A stretch of 15,013 nt of DNA, from assembly GCA_001801365.1 (NCBI GenBank), contig MGXL01000075.1, positions 1-15,013 of the forward strand. Reading direction: 5' to 3'. How positions within the stretch are numbered: the first letter of the stretch is position 1; every line of letters starts with the position of its first letter. Below the pieces are notes generated by a model. The model ran no database searches. It was not told where the DNA came from and was given only the letters and a program-made list of their open reading frames with translations. The translations under genes were made by a program, and so were the position numbers. Of the stretch, positions 7,630 to 14,568 are shown piece by piece. The stretch is from Gammaproteobacteria bacterium RBG_16_57_12 (GTDB lineage: Bacteria; Pseudomonadota; Gammaproteobacteria; RBG-16-57-12).

Positions 7630-7974
7630 CATAACCTCCATTTACAATCACCATATAAAGTCCACTATGCTTACCAGACATAGCGCCATAAATCTTGCCG
7701 CACATCTTTCAAACCGGGCTGGGCCGCGCTCACGATCCTCACATACTATCGTGTATACTCTGGTCGCCACGATCTCTGCCGCTATGTATAATTAGCCAAT
7801 AGTCCCCTACATTCAAGTGGTTATCGCTAACATATGTTGGCAGAATCAGATTTTAGAGGTACAGTTATACCGCGCTGATAATTGAGCCGGGATCAACACC
7901 ATGGCCGGTATACTATAGTTGGTCAAGATCGATATGTTATCCCCAACTGAAGATAAATAATAAAAAGGATGCTC
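7630..7974. other. Non-coding 345-bp intergenic region between radC and the fnr-type gene
   Basis: No credible gene is visible on either strand. The first part (up to about 7641) carries the radC ribosome site. A three-armed repeat (CACGAT at 7731-7736 and 7768-7773, its complement ATCGTG at 7748-7753) could form two alternative hairpins. Perfect or near-perfect -10 hexamers occur at 7754-7759 (TATACT), 7787-7792 (TATAAT) and 7909-7914 (TATACT), all with poor -35 partners at normal spacing. TTGGCA at 7837-7842 with TACAGT 17 bp later is another weak promoter candidate. A 10-bp palindrome AACATATGTT lies at 7829-7838. The base composition is more AT-rich than the flanking genes. Confidence 0.6.
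7919..7932. promoter_or_regulatory. Candidate FNR/ANR box in the fnr leader
   Basis: TTGGTCAAGATCGA matches the FNR consensus TTGAT-N4-ATCAA at 8 of 10 positions, with one mismatch in each half. It lies about 43 bp before the fnr start codon and just downstream of a TATACT hexamer (7909-7914). If that hexamer is the -10, the box covers the transcription start, which would fit the negative autoregulation known for E. coli fnr. An 8/10 match is expected roughly once per 2,400 positions by chance, so this is a weak call. Confidence 0.3.
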
Positions 7975-8769
7975 ATGCCTCACATTCGATCAAAAAATGT
8001 TATCGATCTGGCACAGCTCAAAATTTCCTGTCAACACTGTGGTGCACGTCAGCTATGTTTCCCGTACGGCCTGGACGAATCCGAAGTAGATTGCCTGGAT
8101 ATTATCGTTAAACAGAACCGGCCGCTCAACCGCGGTGAACATTTGTTCCGTACCGAAGACCACTTCTCGTGTATCTATGTGGTCCGTTCCGGTGCCGTCA
8201 AATCTTATGTAACTACTGAGAGCGGCGAAGAACAGGTTACCGGGTTTCATTTATCCGGAGAGCTGCTCGGCCTCGACGGGATTTATAGGGAATATCATGC
8301 CTGCAGCGCCATCGCCCTGGATACCACCACCGTCTGCAAACTGCCGATGGATCTCCTTGAAGAACTGGCGCGCAGGGTCCCCCCATTACAACACCATCTG
8401 TTATGCCTGATGAGCAAGGAAATTCACCGGGATGAGGAGATCATGCAGCTGCTGAGCAAGAAACTGGCCGATGAACGGCTTGCCTCGCTGTTGTGTGATC
8501 TGGCCGATCGTTTCGTCGCACGCGGTTATGCCGCCACTGAATATCAATTGCCCATGTCGCGTACCGATATTGCCAATTATCTGGGATTGGCCCTTGAGAC
8601 CGTCAGCCGTCTGTTCAGCCGGTTCCAGGATGAAGGCCTGCTGAGCATCGATAAAAAAATGATCACCATCCATGATCTTGCCCGCCTGCAGAAACTTGCC
8701 GGGATGGCGTCACAATCCGATAATACGATGTCCCTCCATGAAAAACCCCCGCTCAGAGCCCAAGACTGA
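7975..8769 (+). CDS. fnr: FNR/ANR-type oxygen-sensing transcriptional regulator (CRP/FNR family)
   Basis: The 264-residue protein aligns along its length with E. coli FNR. In FNR the [4Fe-4S] cluster is held by three N-terminal cysteines and one central cysteine. All four are here: Cys19, Cys22 and Cys28 in CQHCGARQLC, and Cys121 in TTTVCKLP. The cyclic-nucleotide-like beta roll includes RSGAVKSYVTTESGEEQVTGFHL. The C-terminal helix-turn-helix contains MSRTDIANYLGLALETVSRLFSRF, whose recognition helix keeps the E..SR residues that read TTGAT. It should activate anaerobic respiration genes when oxygen is absent. An ATG at 7969 is in frame, but AAGGA lies 5 bases before the ATG at 7975, so the latter is chosen. 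The tail after LAGM is about 20 residues longer than E. coli FNR. It could equally be called anr. Confidence 0.93.
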   Translation: MPHIRSKNVIDLAQLKISCQHCGARQLCFPYGLDESEVDCLDIIVKQNRPLNRGEHLFRTEDHFSCIYVVRSGAVKSYVTTESGEEQVTGFHLSGELLGLDGIYREYHACSAIALDTTTVCKLPMDLLEELARRVPPLQHHLLCLMSKEIHRDEEIMQLLSKKLADERLASLLCDLADRFVARGYAATEYQLPMSRTDIANYLGLALETVSRLFSRFQDEGLLSIDKKMITIHDLARLQKLAGMASQSDNTMSLHEKPPLRAQD

Positions 8770-8795
8770 TCAGCGCCAGATACAATGGCTAATTA

Positions 8796-8816
8796 CCCCG
8801 CCGGGGATCAATTTTT
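8796..8816 (+). terminator. Possible weak intrinsic terminator after fnr
   Basis: A CCCC/GGGG stem with a three-base loop (8796-8806) is followed after four bases by ATTTTT. The stem is only 4 bp, so termination is uncertain. The REP doublet about 80 bp downstream may also stabilise or end the transcript. Confidence 0.3.
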
Positions 8817-8838
8817 CATGGCATAGCAAAAAACGGGG

Positions 8839-8868
8839 TTTACCGGTAAATCTGGTATGCAGTATATT
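8839..8868 (+). promoter_or_regulatory. Candidate coaBC promoter with a 12-bp palindrome over the -35
   Basis: TTTACC (8839-8844, 4/6 to TTGACA) and TATATT (8863-8868, 5/6 to TATAAT) are separated by 18 bp. The -35 lies in a perfect 12-bp palindrome, TTTACCGGTAAA (8839-8850). Transcription from here would give a leader of about 120 bases that contains the whole REP doublet before coaBC. Prediction only. Confidence 0.35.
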
Positions 8869-8888
8869 CAGGGTAGACAAACTGGAAT

Positions 8889-8960
8889 TGTGGGAGCGAG
8901 CATAGCTCGCGATAATGCCGCTGGACTGCGGGATATTCGCGAGCGCGCCCACTCCCACAG
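8889..8960. repeat. Inverted pair of REP-like elements (REP doublet)
   Basis: The left arm (8889-8912) starts TGTGGGAG-like and ends GCTCGCGA. It contains a perfect hairpin GCGAGC-ATA-GCTCGC (8896-8910). The right arm (8937-8960), read on the other strand, starts CTGTGGGAGTGGGC and ends GCTCGCGA. The two arms are thus divergent copies of one unit in inverted orientation, about 24 bp apart. The GTGGGAGCGAGC...GCTCGCGA pattern is the form seen in Pseudomonas-type REP sequences, which are mobilised by RAYT (TnpA-REP) transposases. No RAYT gene is in the window. The doublet separates fnr from coaBC. Confidence 0.8.
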
Positions 8961-8997
8961 AACGACCTGTCAATAACCGGCCAATAACCATCCTGGT

Positions 8998-10230
8998 ATG
9001 CCAATGAACCACTTGCATCAAAAACACATTCTGCTCGGTATCACCGGTAGTATCGCCGCCTACAAGAGCGCCGATCTGGTGCGTCGCCTGCGTGAGGCCG
9101 GCGCCGAGGTGCGGGTGGTAATGACACGCTCCGCCACCGGGTTTGTCACCCCGCTGACCTTCCAGGCCCTGAGCGGCAATCCCGTGCATACCGACCTGCT
9201 CGATGCCACGGCCGAGGCCGCCATGGGCCACATCGAACTGGCCCGCTGGGCGGATATCCTCCTGATCGCGCCCGCCAGCGCCAACTTTATCGCGCGCCTG
9301 ACCAATGGCATGGCGGACGATTTGTTGAGCGCCATCTGCCTGGCAACGACCGCGCCGGTCGCCCTCGCCCCGGCCATGAACCAGCAAATGTGGCAACACC
9401 CGGCCACCCGGGAAAACATACTGACCCTGCAACAGCGCCAGGTGAAACTGTTCGGGCCTGCGGCAGGAAGTCAGGCCTGCGGCGAAACCGGACCGGGGCG
9501 CATGCTCGAACCCGAGGAATTGCTGACACTGACCAGCGAATTCTTTTCCAGCGGATTATTGGCGGGACGTCATGTGATGGTCACCGCCGGGCCGACCCTG
9601 GAAGATATCGACCCGGTACGCTTTATCGGCAATCGCAGCTCGGGCAGGATGGGCTTCGCCATCGCGGCGGCAGCCCAGGAGGCCGGCGCGCGCGTCACCC
9701 TGATCAGCGGCCCGGTGCATCTGCCCACGCCGCGTGGCATACGACGCCTTGATGTGCGCAGCGCCCATGACATGCATGAGGCCGTGATCAATCATCTTGA
9801 GGGCGTGGATATCTTCATTGCCACCGCCGCCGTAGCCGACTATCGTCCCTACACCCTGGCGCCTGAAAAAATCAAAAAACAGCACGATACCCTCCACCTC
9901 GACCTGATCCGCAATCCCGACATCCTGCGTGCCGTGGCAACCATGCCCGGCGGCCCCTACACCGTCGGCTTCGCGGCCGAGACCCATAACCTGGCGCAAT
10001 ACGCCAAAGAGAAACTGGCGGAAAAGAAACTGGACATGATTTGCGCCAACGTGGTGGGCGGGGAACAGGGCGGCTTTGAGAGTGAACAGAATGCGCTGCA
10101 TCTGTTCTGGAAAGATGGCGACCGGCTATTGCCCCTGACCGACAAACCCCGCCTGGCGCGTCAGTTGATTGAAATCATCGCGGCGCAATACATGAAAACA
10201 GTGCCGCCCACCCGGGTGAAAATTACTTAG
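8998..10230 (+). CDS. coaBC: Bifunctional phosphopantothenoylcysteine decarboxylase / phosphopantothenate-cysteine ligase
   Basis: The 410-residue protein (also called Dfp) makes 4'-phosphopantetheine from 4'-phosphopantothenate and cysteine in coenzyme A synthesis. The N-terminal CoaC flavoprotein half shows GSIAAYK (17-23), the catalytic His78 in MGHIELARWAD, the PAMNQQMW motif with Asn128, and Cys161 in SQACGETGPGRM. These match His75, Asn125 and Cys158 of E. coli with a constant offset of three. The C-terminal CoaB half shows VTAGPTLEDIDPVRFIGNRSSGRMG, then AAVADYRP, KIKK, RNPDIL and VGFAAET. No good Shine-Dalgarno sequence precedes the ATG at 8998 or the one at 9004; the region just before has an 8-bp direct repeat CAATAACC (8971, 8982). 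It converges on norD with a 7-bp gap. Confidence 0.96.
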   Translation: MPMNHLHQKHILLGITGSIAAYKSADLVRRLREAGAEVRVVMTRSATGFVTPLTFQALSGNPVHTDLLDATAEAAMGHIELARWADILLIAPASANFIARLTNGMADDLLSAICLATTAPVALAPAMNQQMWQHPATRENILTLQQRQVKLFGPAAGSQACGETGPGRMLEPEELLTLTSEFFSSGLLAGRHVMVTAGPTLEDIDPVRFIGNRSSGRMGFAIAAAAQEAGARVTLISGPVHLPTPRGIRRLDVRSAHDMHEAVINHLEGVDIFIATAAVADYRPYTLAPEKIKKQHDTLHLDLIRNPDILRAVATMPGGPYTVGFAAETHNLAQYAKEKLAEKKLDMICANVVGGEQGGFESEQNALHLFWKDGDRLLPLTDKPRLARQLIEIIAAQYMKTVPPTRVKIT

Positions 10231-10237
10231 CAGGCTG

Positions 10238-12073
10238 TTAGCCCGTCAGGCGCGCATAGAGTATTGGCAACTGCTGCGGCAAGTCGGTCGGGGTGCGGAT
10301 CACGACATAGGATCCCTGCCCGAACAGGTGCGGCAGATAATCGCCGGCCTGTTTGTCGATAGTCACGCAAAACGGGATGATGCCCTGCTGCCGGGCCTCG
10401 ATGATGGCGCGACGCGTATCTTCGGCGCCATAACGGCCTTCATATATATCCAGATCATTGGGCTTGCCGTCGGTAAGCAATAACAGGACCTGCTTCGTCG
10501 CCGGCTGCGCGGCCAGCAGGCGGGTGGCCTGACGTACCGCCGCGCCCATGCGCGTATAGTAGCCGGGCTTGATGGCCTGGATGCGTCCCCGCACCCAGGC
10601 GCCATAGTCTTCATCGAAGGATTTGAGGGTATGAAACCGCACGTGCTCGCGGTTGCGCGATGAAAAACCGTGCATGGCAAAACGATCGCCGCTCACCGCC
10701 AGGGCCTCGGCAAACAGGTAAAGGCCATCACGAATCACATCGATGACCCGGGCATGGTCATTCACCGAGGCATCGGTGGAAAGCGACAGATCCGCCAACA
10801 GCAGGCAGGCGAGATCGCGCGTGTTCACCCGCAAATCGCGATACAATCCCTCCGCAGGCGGCCTGCCGCCATGCCAGCGCTCCGCCGCCTGCAGCACATA
10901 GGCGTCCAGATCGATGTCACAACCACTGGTCATGCCCGGCACCCAGCGGCGGGTTTGTGTCAGCACCTCGAATTGCCGGCACAAGCGCCGCGCGGGAAGC
11001 CGCAGATGTTCCGGCAAGGCCTGTTCAACACAGTCGCGCGCCACCATCGGTATGATCCGGCAGTGATCCGGGCGCATGATCTGTTTGCGGTAATCCCATT
11101 CCGGCAGGGTTATCCCCTCGCCGACCGGCAGGTCGTCGTATCCGGCGGCGGGCAGGTCCAGATCAAAGCGTATCCGGCTGGCCACGGGTTGCTGATCGCG
11201 GGCGATACTCAGCTTGTCCATGTCGTTGGCGGCGGATTCGGCCTGGTCATTGGCATCGTCATCCGTGCCGCGATCCACCTTGCTATATTCCGCCCAGCTG
11301 AAAATGTTTTCCCAGCGTATCGCCAGCAGGCCTTCGCCTTTGGGCATCTCGGTACGCTCCGCCCGATGCCGGCGCGGTTGTTGGCATTCCTCGCCTGCGC
11401 CGCCCCCTTCTCCTCCATGCCCGGGCGCCACATCCTGCGCAGCCCCATCAGGCGAGACGCTGGGCGCCGTGGGATGCAGCCACAGATAAACCGGTTGCGC
11501 GGGCCGTCTGGCCGGGGGGCAATGCATGACACTGCCCGGCTGCGCCAGGGCGGACTGTATCGCCCGCTCCTGCGCCGCCTCATCGGCGGGCAGTGTGCCA
11601 GGGTCCGGCCGCAGGGCGAGTTGCGCCGCGGCAAGACGCCGATAGCGCGAACGCAGGCCCGGATGGTTTTGTAACAGATCAACAATCAGTCTTTGATTGT
11701 GCGCAAACCAGGGCAGGGCGCTGTCGCCCTGATCGGCAGCCGCCAGGGCGGCCAGCCATAAATAGAGGTCGCGATTCAACGATCTTTGCGGAAATAATCC
11801 GACACTGGCCGGCAGGTACAGCCTGGCATTGTCACGCCAGGCCAGTTCCACACGTTCCTGGCTATGCGCAAGACGTTGCAGCCATGGGCGCCGGGCACTG
11901 TGCGCGGTGGCGGAAGCCGCGCTCACCTGCAGACCGCCGTCTCCCCCCAGGGCGCGGAACAGGATGCCTGCGCTGTCGCGCATCTCCTCCAGGGTCACGG
12001 CGGCATCACGGTATTCAGTACCTGCCATGCCGCTGATCAACCTGTGCCAGTATTTCCCGATCCATTCTTCCAT
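10238..12073 (-). CDS. norD: Nitric oxide reductase activation protein NorD (VWA domain)
   Basis: The 611-residue protein fits NorD, which with the MoxR-type ATPase NorQ activates the cytochrome c nitric oxide reductase NorBC, probably by helping insert non-haem iron. The C-terminal von Willebrand factor A domain (about 420-611) has a complete MIDAS: DLSLST at 428-433, Thr507 in GYYTRMG, and Asp535 in LLTDGKPND. The LPEWDYRK segment in the middle is typical of NorD/CbbO proteins. Between about 200 and 290 there is a polar, Gly/Glu/Asp-rich linker. The ATG overlaps the stop of the upstream polyferredoxin gene (TAATG), so translation is likely coupled. norQ, norB and norC are absent from the window. 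CbbO is the main alternative but is usually longer and sits beside rubisco genes. Confidence 0.88.
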   Translation of the reverse strand: MEEWIGKYWHRLISGMAGTEYRDAAVTLEEMRDSAGILFRALGGDGGLQVSAASATAHSARRPWLQRLAHSQERVELAWRDNARLYLPASVGLFPQRSLNRDLYLWLAALAAADQGDSALPWFAHNQRLIVDLLQNHPGLRSRYRRLAAAQLALRPDPGTLPADEAAQERAIQSALAQPGSVMHCPPARRPAQPVYLWLHPTAPSVSPDGAAQDVAPGHGGEGGGAGEECQQPRRHRAERTEMPKGEGLLAIRWENIFSWAEYSKVDRGTDDDANDQAESAANDMDKLSIARDQQPVASRIRFDLDLPAAGYDDLPVGEGITLPEWDYRKQIMRPDHCRIIPMVARDCVEQALPEHLRLPARRLCRQFEVLTQTRRWVPGMTSGCDIDLDAYVLQAAERWHGGRPPAEGLYRDLRVNTRDLACLLLADLSLSTDASVNDHARVIDVIRDGLYLFAEALAVSGDRFAMHGFSSRNREHVRFHTLKSFDEDYGAWVRGRIQAIKPGYYTRMGAAVRQATRLLAAQPATKQVLLLLTDGKPNDLDIYEGRYGAEDTRRAIIEARQQGIIPFCVTIDKQAGDYLPHLFGQGSYVVIRTPTDLPQQLPILYARLTG

Positions 12074-13020
12074 TACGCCCGGTCTCCACTGCCGATTTTC
12101 GGCTTATGCCCCAATTCACGGTCCGAAACATCCAGGGCCTGTTCATCCGCCACCCAGTACAGCAGACTTTGCCGGCCCTGGCGGCCCTGCACCTGCTCGC
12201 AGGCCTCGATACATTGAGCACATTGGGTGCAGGCAAGAATACTGCGTTTGATGGCGCGCGGCTTGAGGCGCATCGGACAGGCATTGTCGCAGGCATGATG
12301 GCAGGATACGCATTCATCGACCCGCTCACGCGCGAAACCCACCACCAGGGCGCGCTTGTTGGCCATCCATACCAGGCTCTGAAACAGGCCGACCGCGCAG
12401 CCGAAGCGGCAGAACAGATGACGGGCCAGCAAAAACTCCAGGGAGAAAAACAGCGTTGCCGCCGCCAGAAACAAACCCTGGCCACGCGGCAGGGTGAAAT
12501 GCGCCAGATGGTGATATATGTCCCAGGGCGGCAGCAGATAACTCAGCAAGGACACTGCCCAGAGGAAGGCCAGGGCGGGTATGGCTATCATCAGCCCCCA
12601 CCAATAATGGCGATTGACCGTCTGCGGCGTACCATCCACGCGTTCGGCGGGCAAGGGCCGGGCGTCCCAGAGCGTCGGTTTGCCGCTGGCGCGCCGCATC
12701 AGGCCATTGAGCATTTCCACCACCGAGAAATGTGGACATAACCAGCCGCAATACAGACGCCCATAACGCCACGATATCCAGATGCCGGTCCCGACCAGCA
12801 ACATAATTGGCACAAGCCCACGAAGAAGCATATGCATTGCGGCCTGCGCGGCATCGACCTCGCCGGCAAGAAACAGATCCAGCCCCAGGGTCCAGGTGTG
12901 CCCGAATACAATCAAATACCCCAGGTTCAGGTCAAAGCGGAATAAATCCAGCGGCGGGGCCAGCACGAACAGGGCGAAGAAGGCGGATCGGGTCCAGAGA
13001 CGGCTGTGTTGCAGGGTCAT
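12073..13020 (-). CDS. Membrane 4Fe-4S polyferredoxin of the NosR/CcoG/NapH type
   Basis: The 315-residue protein has several membrane helices (about 14-28, 66-84, 141-163 and 182-197). Two membrane-proximal cysteine pairs follow the family pattern: YCGWLCP (Cys91, Cys95) and FCRFGC (Cys204, Cys208). Two cytoplasmic [4Fe-4S] ferredoxin-like clusters come next, with cysteines at 237, 240, 244 and 248 and at 264, 267, 270 and 274. Proteins of this build (NapH, CcoG, NosR C terminus) pass electrons across or along the membrane, or help mature metalloenzymes. Its overlap with norD (TAATG) ties it to nitric oxide reductase maturation or electron supply, by inference. No clear Shine-Dalgarno sequence precedes the ATG. 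It is the first gene of a two-gene unit and is divergent from rtcA. It should not be called ccoG: there is no cbb3 oxidase gene nearby. Confidence 0.85.
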   Translation of the reverse strand: MTLQHSRLWTRSAFFALFVLAPPLDLFRFDLNLGYLIVFGHTWTLGLDLFLAGEVDAAQAAMHMLLRGLVPIMLLVGTGIWISWRYGRLYCGWLCPHFSVVEMLNGLMRRASGKPTLWDARPLPAERVDGTPQTVNRHYWWGLMIAIPALAFLWAVSLLSYLLPPWDIYHHLAHFTLPRGQGLFLAAATLFFSLEFLLARHLFCRFGCAVGLFQSLVWMANKRALVVGFARERVDECVSCHHACDNACPMRLKPRAIKRSILACTQCAQCIEACEQVQGRQGRQSLLYWVADEQALDVSDRELGHKPKIGSGDRA

Positions 13021-13153
13021 AGTGCTGATAATAATTGTCCGGCATTGAAATATATAGTCCTATTCGAGGCCGGCTCGCAGCAACTTTGCGCGACTCAGGT
13101 TTTCCGAAATACCGCTACGATCGCCTAAGTTCGACAGGCTCCCAGCGTGCTAT

Positions 13154-13176
13154 CCTCTGGTCAAGCTCTACAGAGG
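13154..13176 (+). promoter_or_regulatory. Hairpin that can hide the rtcA ribosome binding site
   Basis: CCTCTG (13154-13159) and CAGAGG (13171-13176) are perfect complements across an 11-base loop. The right arm contains AGAGG, the only Shine-Dalgarno-like sequence before rtcA, 7 bases from its ATG. In RNA the stem would cover the ribosome site. With 6 bp (4 of them G-C) it is of modest strength. Confidence 0.45.
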
Positions 13177-13183
13177 CTCCTTG

Positions 13184-14209
13184 ATGGCGACAGACACGAT
13201 GTTAACTATAAACGGCACCCTGGGTGAAGGCGGTGGCCAGATCCTGCGTTCTGCCCTGGCCCTGTCGCTCTGCCTGGGAAGGCCGTTTCGCATTTCCAAC
13301 ATCCGCGCCACCAGAAGCAGGCCCGGCCTGATGCCGCAACATCTTGTCGCCGTCACAGCGGCCGCGGCCGTTGGCGATGCCGAGGTGCGGGGTGCAACAC
13401 CAGGCTCACGCGAGCTGGAGTTTGTTCCGCGAACCATCAAGCCGGGGGAGTATCGCTTTGACATCGGCACCGCCGGCAGCACCACCCTGGTGTTGCAGAC
13501 GATCTTGCCGGCGCTGCTGACCGCGGCGGCGCCTTCACATATCCGCTTACAGGGCGGTACCCACAACCCCCTCGCCCCGTCCCTTGATTTTTTCCAGCAC
13601 GCCTTCGTGCCGCTCATCAATCGTATGGGGCCGCGCATACAAACCCGTCAGGAACGCCCCGGCTTCTATCCTGTGGGTGGCGGAATCGTCGAGGTATTGA
13701 TTGAACCGATTTCTTCTTTACAACCGTTGTCCCTGCTGGAACGCGGTGAAATCGTGTCCCGGCGCGCCTGGGCCATGGTGTCCCGTCTGCCTGAGCACAT
13801 CGCGCGGCGCGAGCTGGAAGTGATTGAGCAGCAACTTGGCCTGCCCACCAGCGCTCTAGAGCTACGTCAGGTCGAGGCCAAGGGGCCTGGCAATGCGCTA
13901 ACGGTACTGATCGAAAGCGAACACGTGACCGAGGTCTTTGCCGGCATCGGTGAACGCGGCGTCCCGGCCGAAACAGTCGCACAAGGCGTAGTCGCAGAAG
14001 TACAGCGTTACCTTGCCGCCGGGGTGCCTGTGGGTGAACACCTGGCCGATCAACTGCTGCTGCCGCTGGCCCTGGCCGGCGGCGGCAGCTTTATCACCCT
14101 GCGCCCCAGTCGACACACCAACACGAACATGGAGGTTATAAAACACTTTACCGGCTTACAGTTTGCCTGCGAGGAGCTTGGCGAAGACCGCTGGCGCATC
14201 AGTTGCTGA
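13184..14209 (+). CDS. rtcA: RNA 3'-terminal phosphate cyclase RtcA
   Basis: The 341-residue enzyme converts an RNA 3'-phosphate to a 2',3'-cyclic phosphate using ATP, via a covalent His-AMP intermediate. Family marks are GTLGEGGGQILRSALALS near the N terminus, RPGLMPQHLVAV, the FDIGTAGSTTLVLQT segment, LQGGTHNPLAPS, and EHLADQLLLPLALAG (from 285). The catalytic histidine is His311 in PSRHTNTN, equivalent to His309 of E. coli RtcA. Length is near the usual 338. A TTG at 13181 is in frame, but the ATG at 13184 with AGAGG 7 bases upstream is preferred. rtcB and rtcR, the usual E. coli partners, are not in the window. It is divergent from the polyferredoxin/norD pair across a 163-bp gap. Confidence 0.95.
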   Translation: MATDTMLTINGTLGEGGGQILRSALALSLCLGRPFRISNIRATRSRPGLMPQHLVAVTAAAAVGDAEVRGATPGSRELEFVPRTIKPGEYRFDIGTAGSTTLVLQTILPALLTAAAPSHIRLQGGTHNPLAPSLDFFQHAFVPLINRMGPRIQTRQERPGFYPVGGGIVEVLIEPISSLQPLSLLERGEIVSRRAWAMVSRLPEHIARRELEVIEQQLGLPTSALELRQVEAKGPGNALTVLIESEHVTEVFAGIGERGVPAETVAQGVVAEVQRYLAAGVPVGEHLADQLLLPLALAGGGSFITLRPSRHTNTNMEVIKHFTGLQFACEELGEDRWRISC

Positions 14210-14231
14210 TTGCCCCGCCCACCGACACAGC

Positions 14232-14540
14232 CTATTTCTGCTCAGGACTACGAAGCTCCTGCAGAGGATCGTCCCAGTCGCTGGGCGTGGTGTCCGTTAT
14301 CTCGGTACCGTAATCATCCACCTCACCGACGTCGGCGGCCCCGGACCAGTTCTCGGGCTCTTCGCTGAGAGCGATATCCATCTCATACCAATCTTTGAGG
14401 TCGATCTCTTCCACATTCCCGTCAAAGTGCTGGATCTCAACGATACCATTATCCTCATCCACTGCGACGACATAGAATCTCTGGCCCTTGTCCTCGTGGT
14501 AGTACCAATTATCAACAATGGGATCAATCTCGGTAGGCAT
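14232..14540 (-). CDS. Small acidic DUF6763-type protein
   Basis: The 102-residue protein starts MPTEIDPIVDNWYYHEDKGQ and continues FYVVAVDEDNGIVEIQHFDGNVEEIDLKDWYEMD. I recognise this as the DUF6763 family of gammaproteobacteria, from memory. It is strongly acidic, has no signal peptide or membrane segment, and its first 60 residues suggest a small beta-barrel of the Tudor/SH3-like kind (inference from alternating strands). The C-terminal 40 residues are Asp/Glu/Ser/Thr-rich and probably flexible. Function is unknown. An upstream in-frame ATG would add 32 residues, but the ATG at 14538-14540 is chosen because GGAGG lies 8 bases before it and the family starts here. It follows polX in the same direction with a 106-bp gap and converges on rtcA with a 22-bp gap. 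Confidence 0.85.
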   Translation of the reverse strand: MPTEIDPIVDNWYYHEDKGQRFYVVAVDEDNGIVEIQHFDGNVEEIDLKDWYEMDIALSEEPENWSGAADVGEVDDYGTEITDTTPSDWDDPLQELRSPEQK

Positions 14541-14568
14541 GGCGTGAACCTCCATAGTCAAGATAAGC

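Noticed and set aside
7882..7896. FNR-like site TTGAG-CCGGG-ATCAA
   Set aside because: The half sites are good, but the spacer is five bases instead of four, which places the halves out of register for a normal FNR dimer.
10670..11674. Long open frame on the + strand (334 codons)
   Set aside because: It is antisense to norD. The translation is rich in Arg, Gly, His and Pro with no motif, as expected of a shadow frame.
13129..13145. TTCGACAGGCTC, resembling one half of a dispersed inverted repeat common in proteobacterial genomes
   Set aside because: No complementary second half is present nearby and the match is short, so it cannot be called as a repeat element.
13021..13183. Search for sigma54 (-24/-12) and FNR sites in the polyferredoxin-rtcA gap
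   Set aside because: No GG-N10-GC pair with the right context and no FNR box at 8/10 or better was found by eye.
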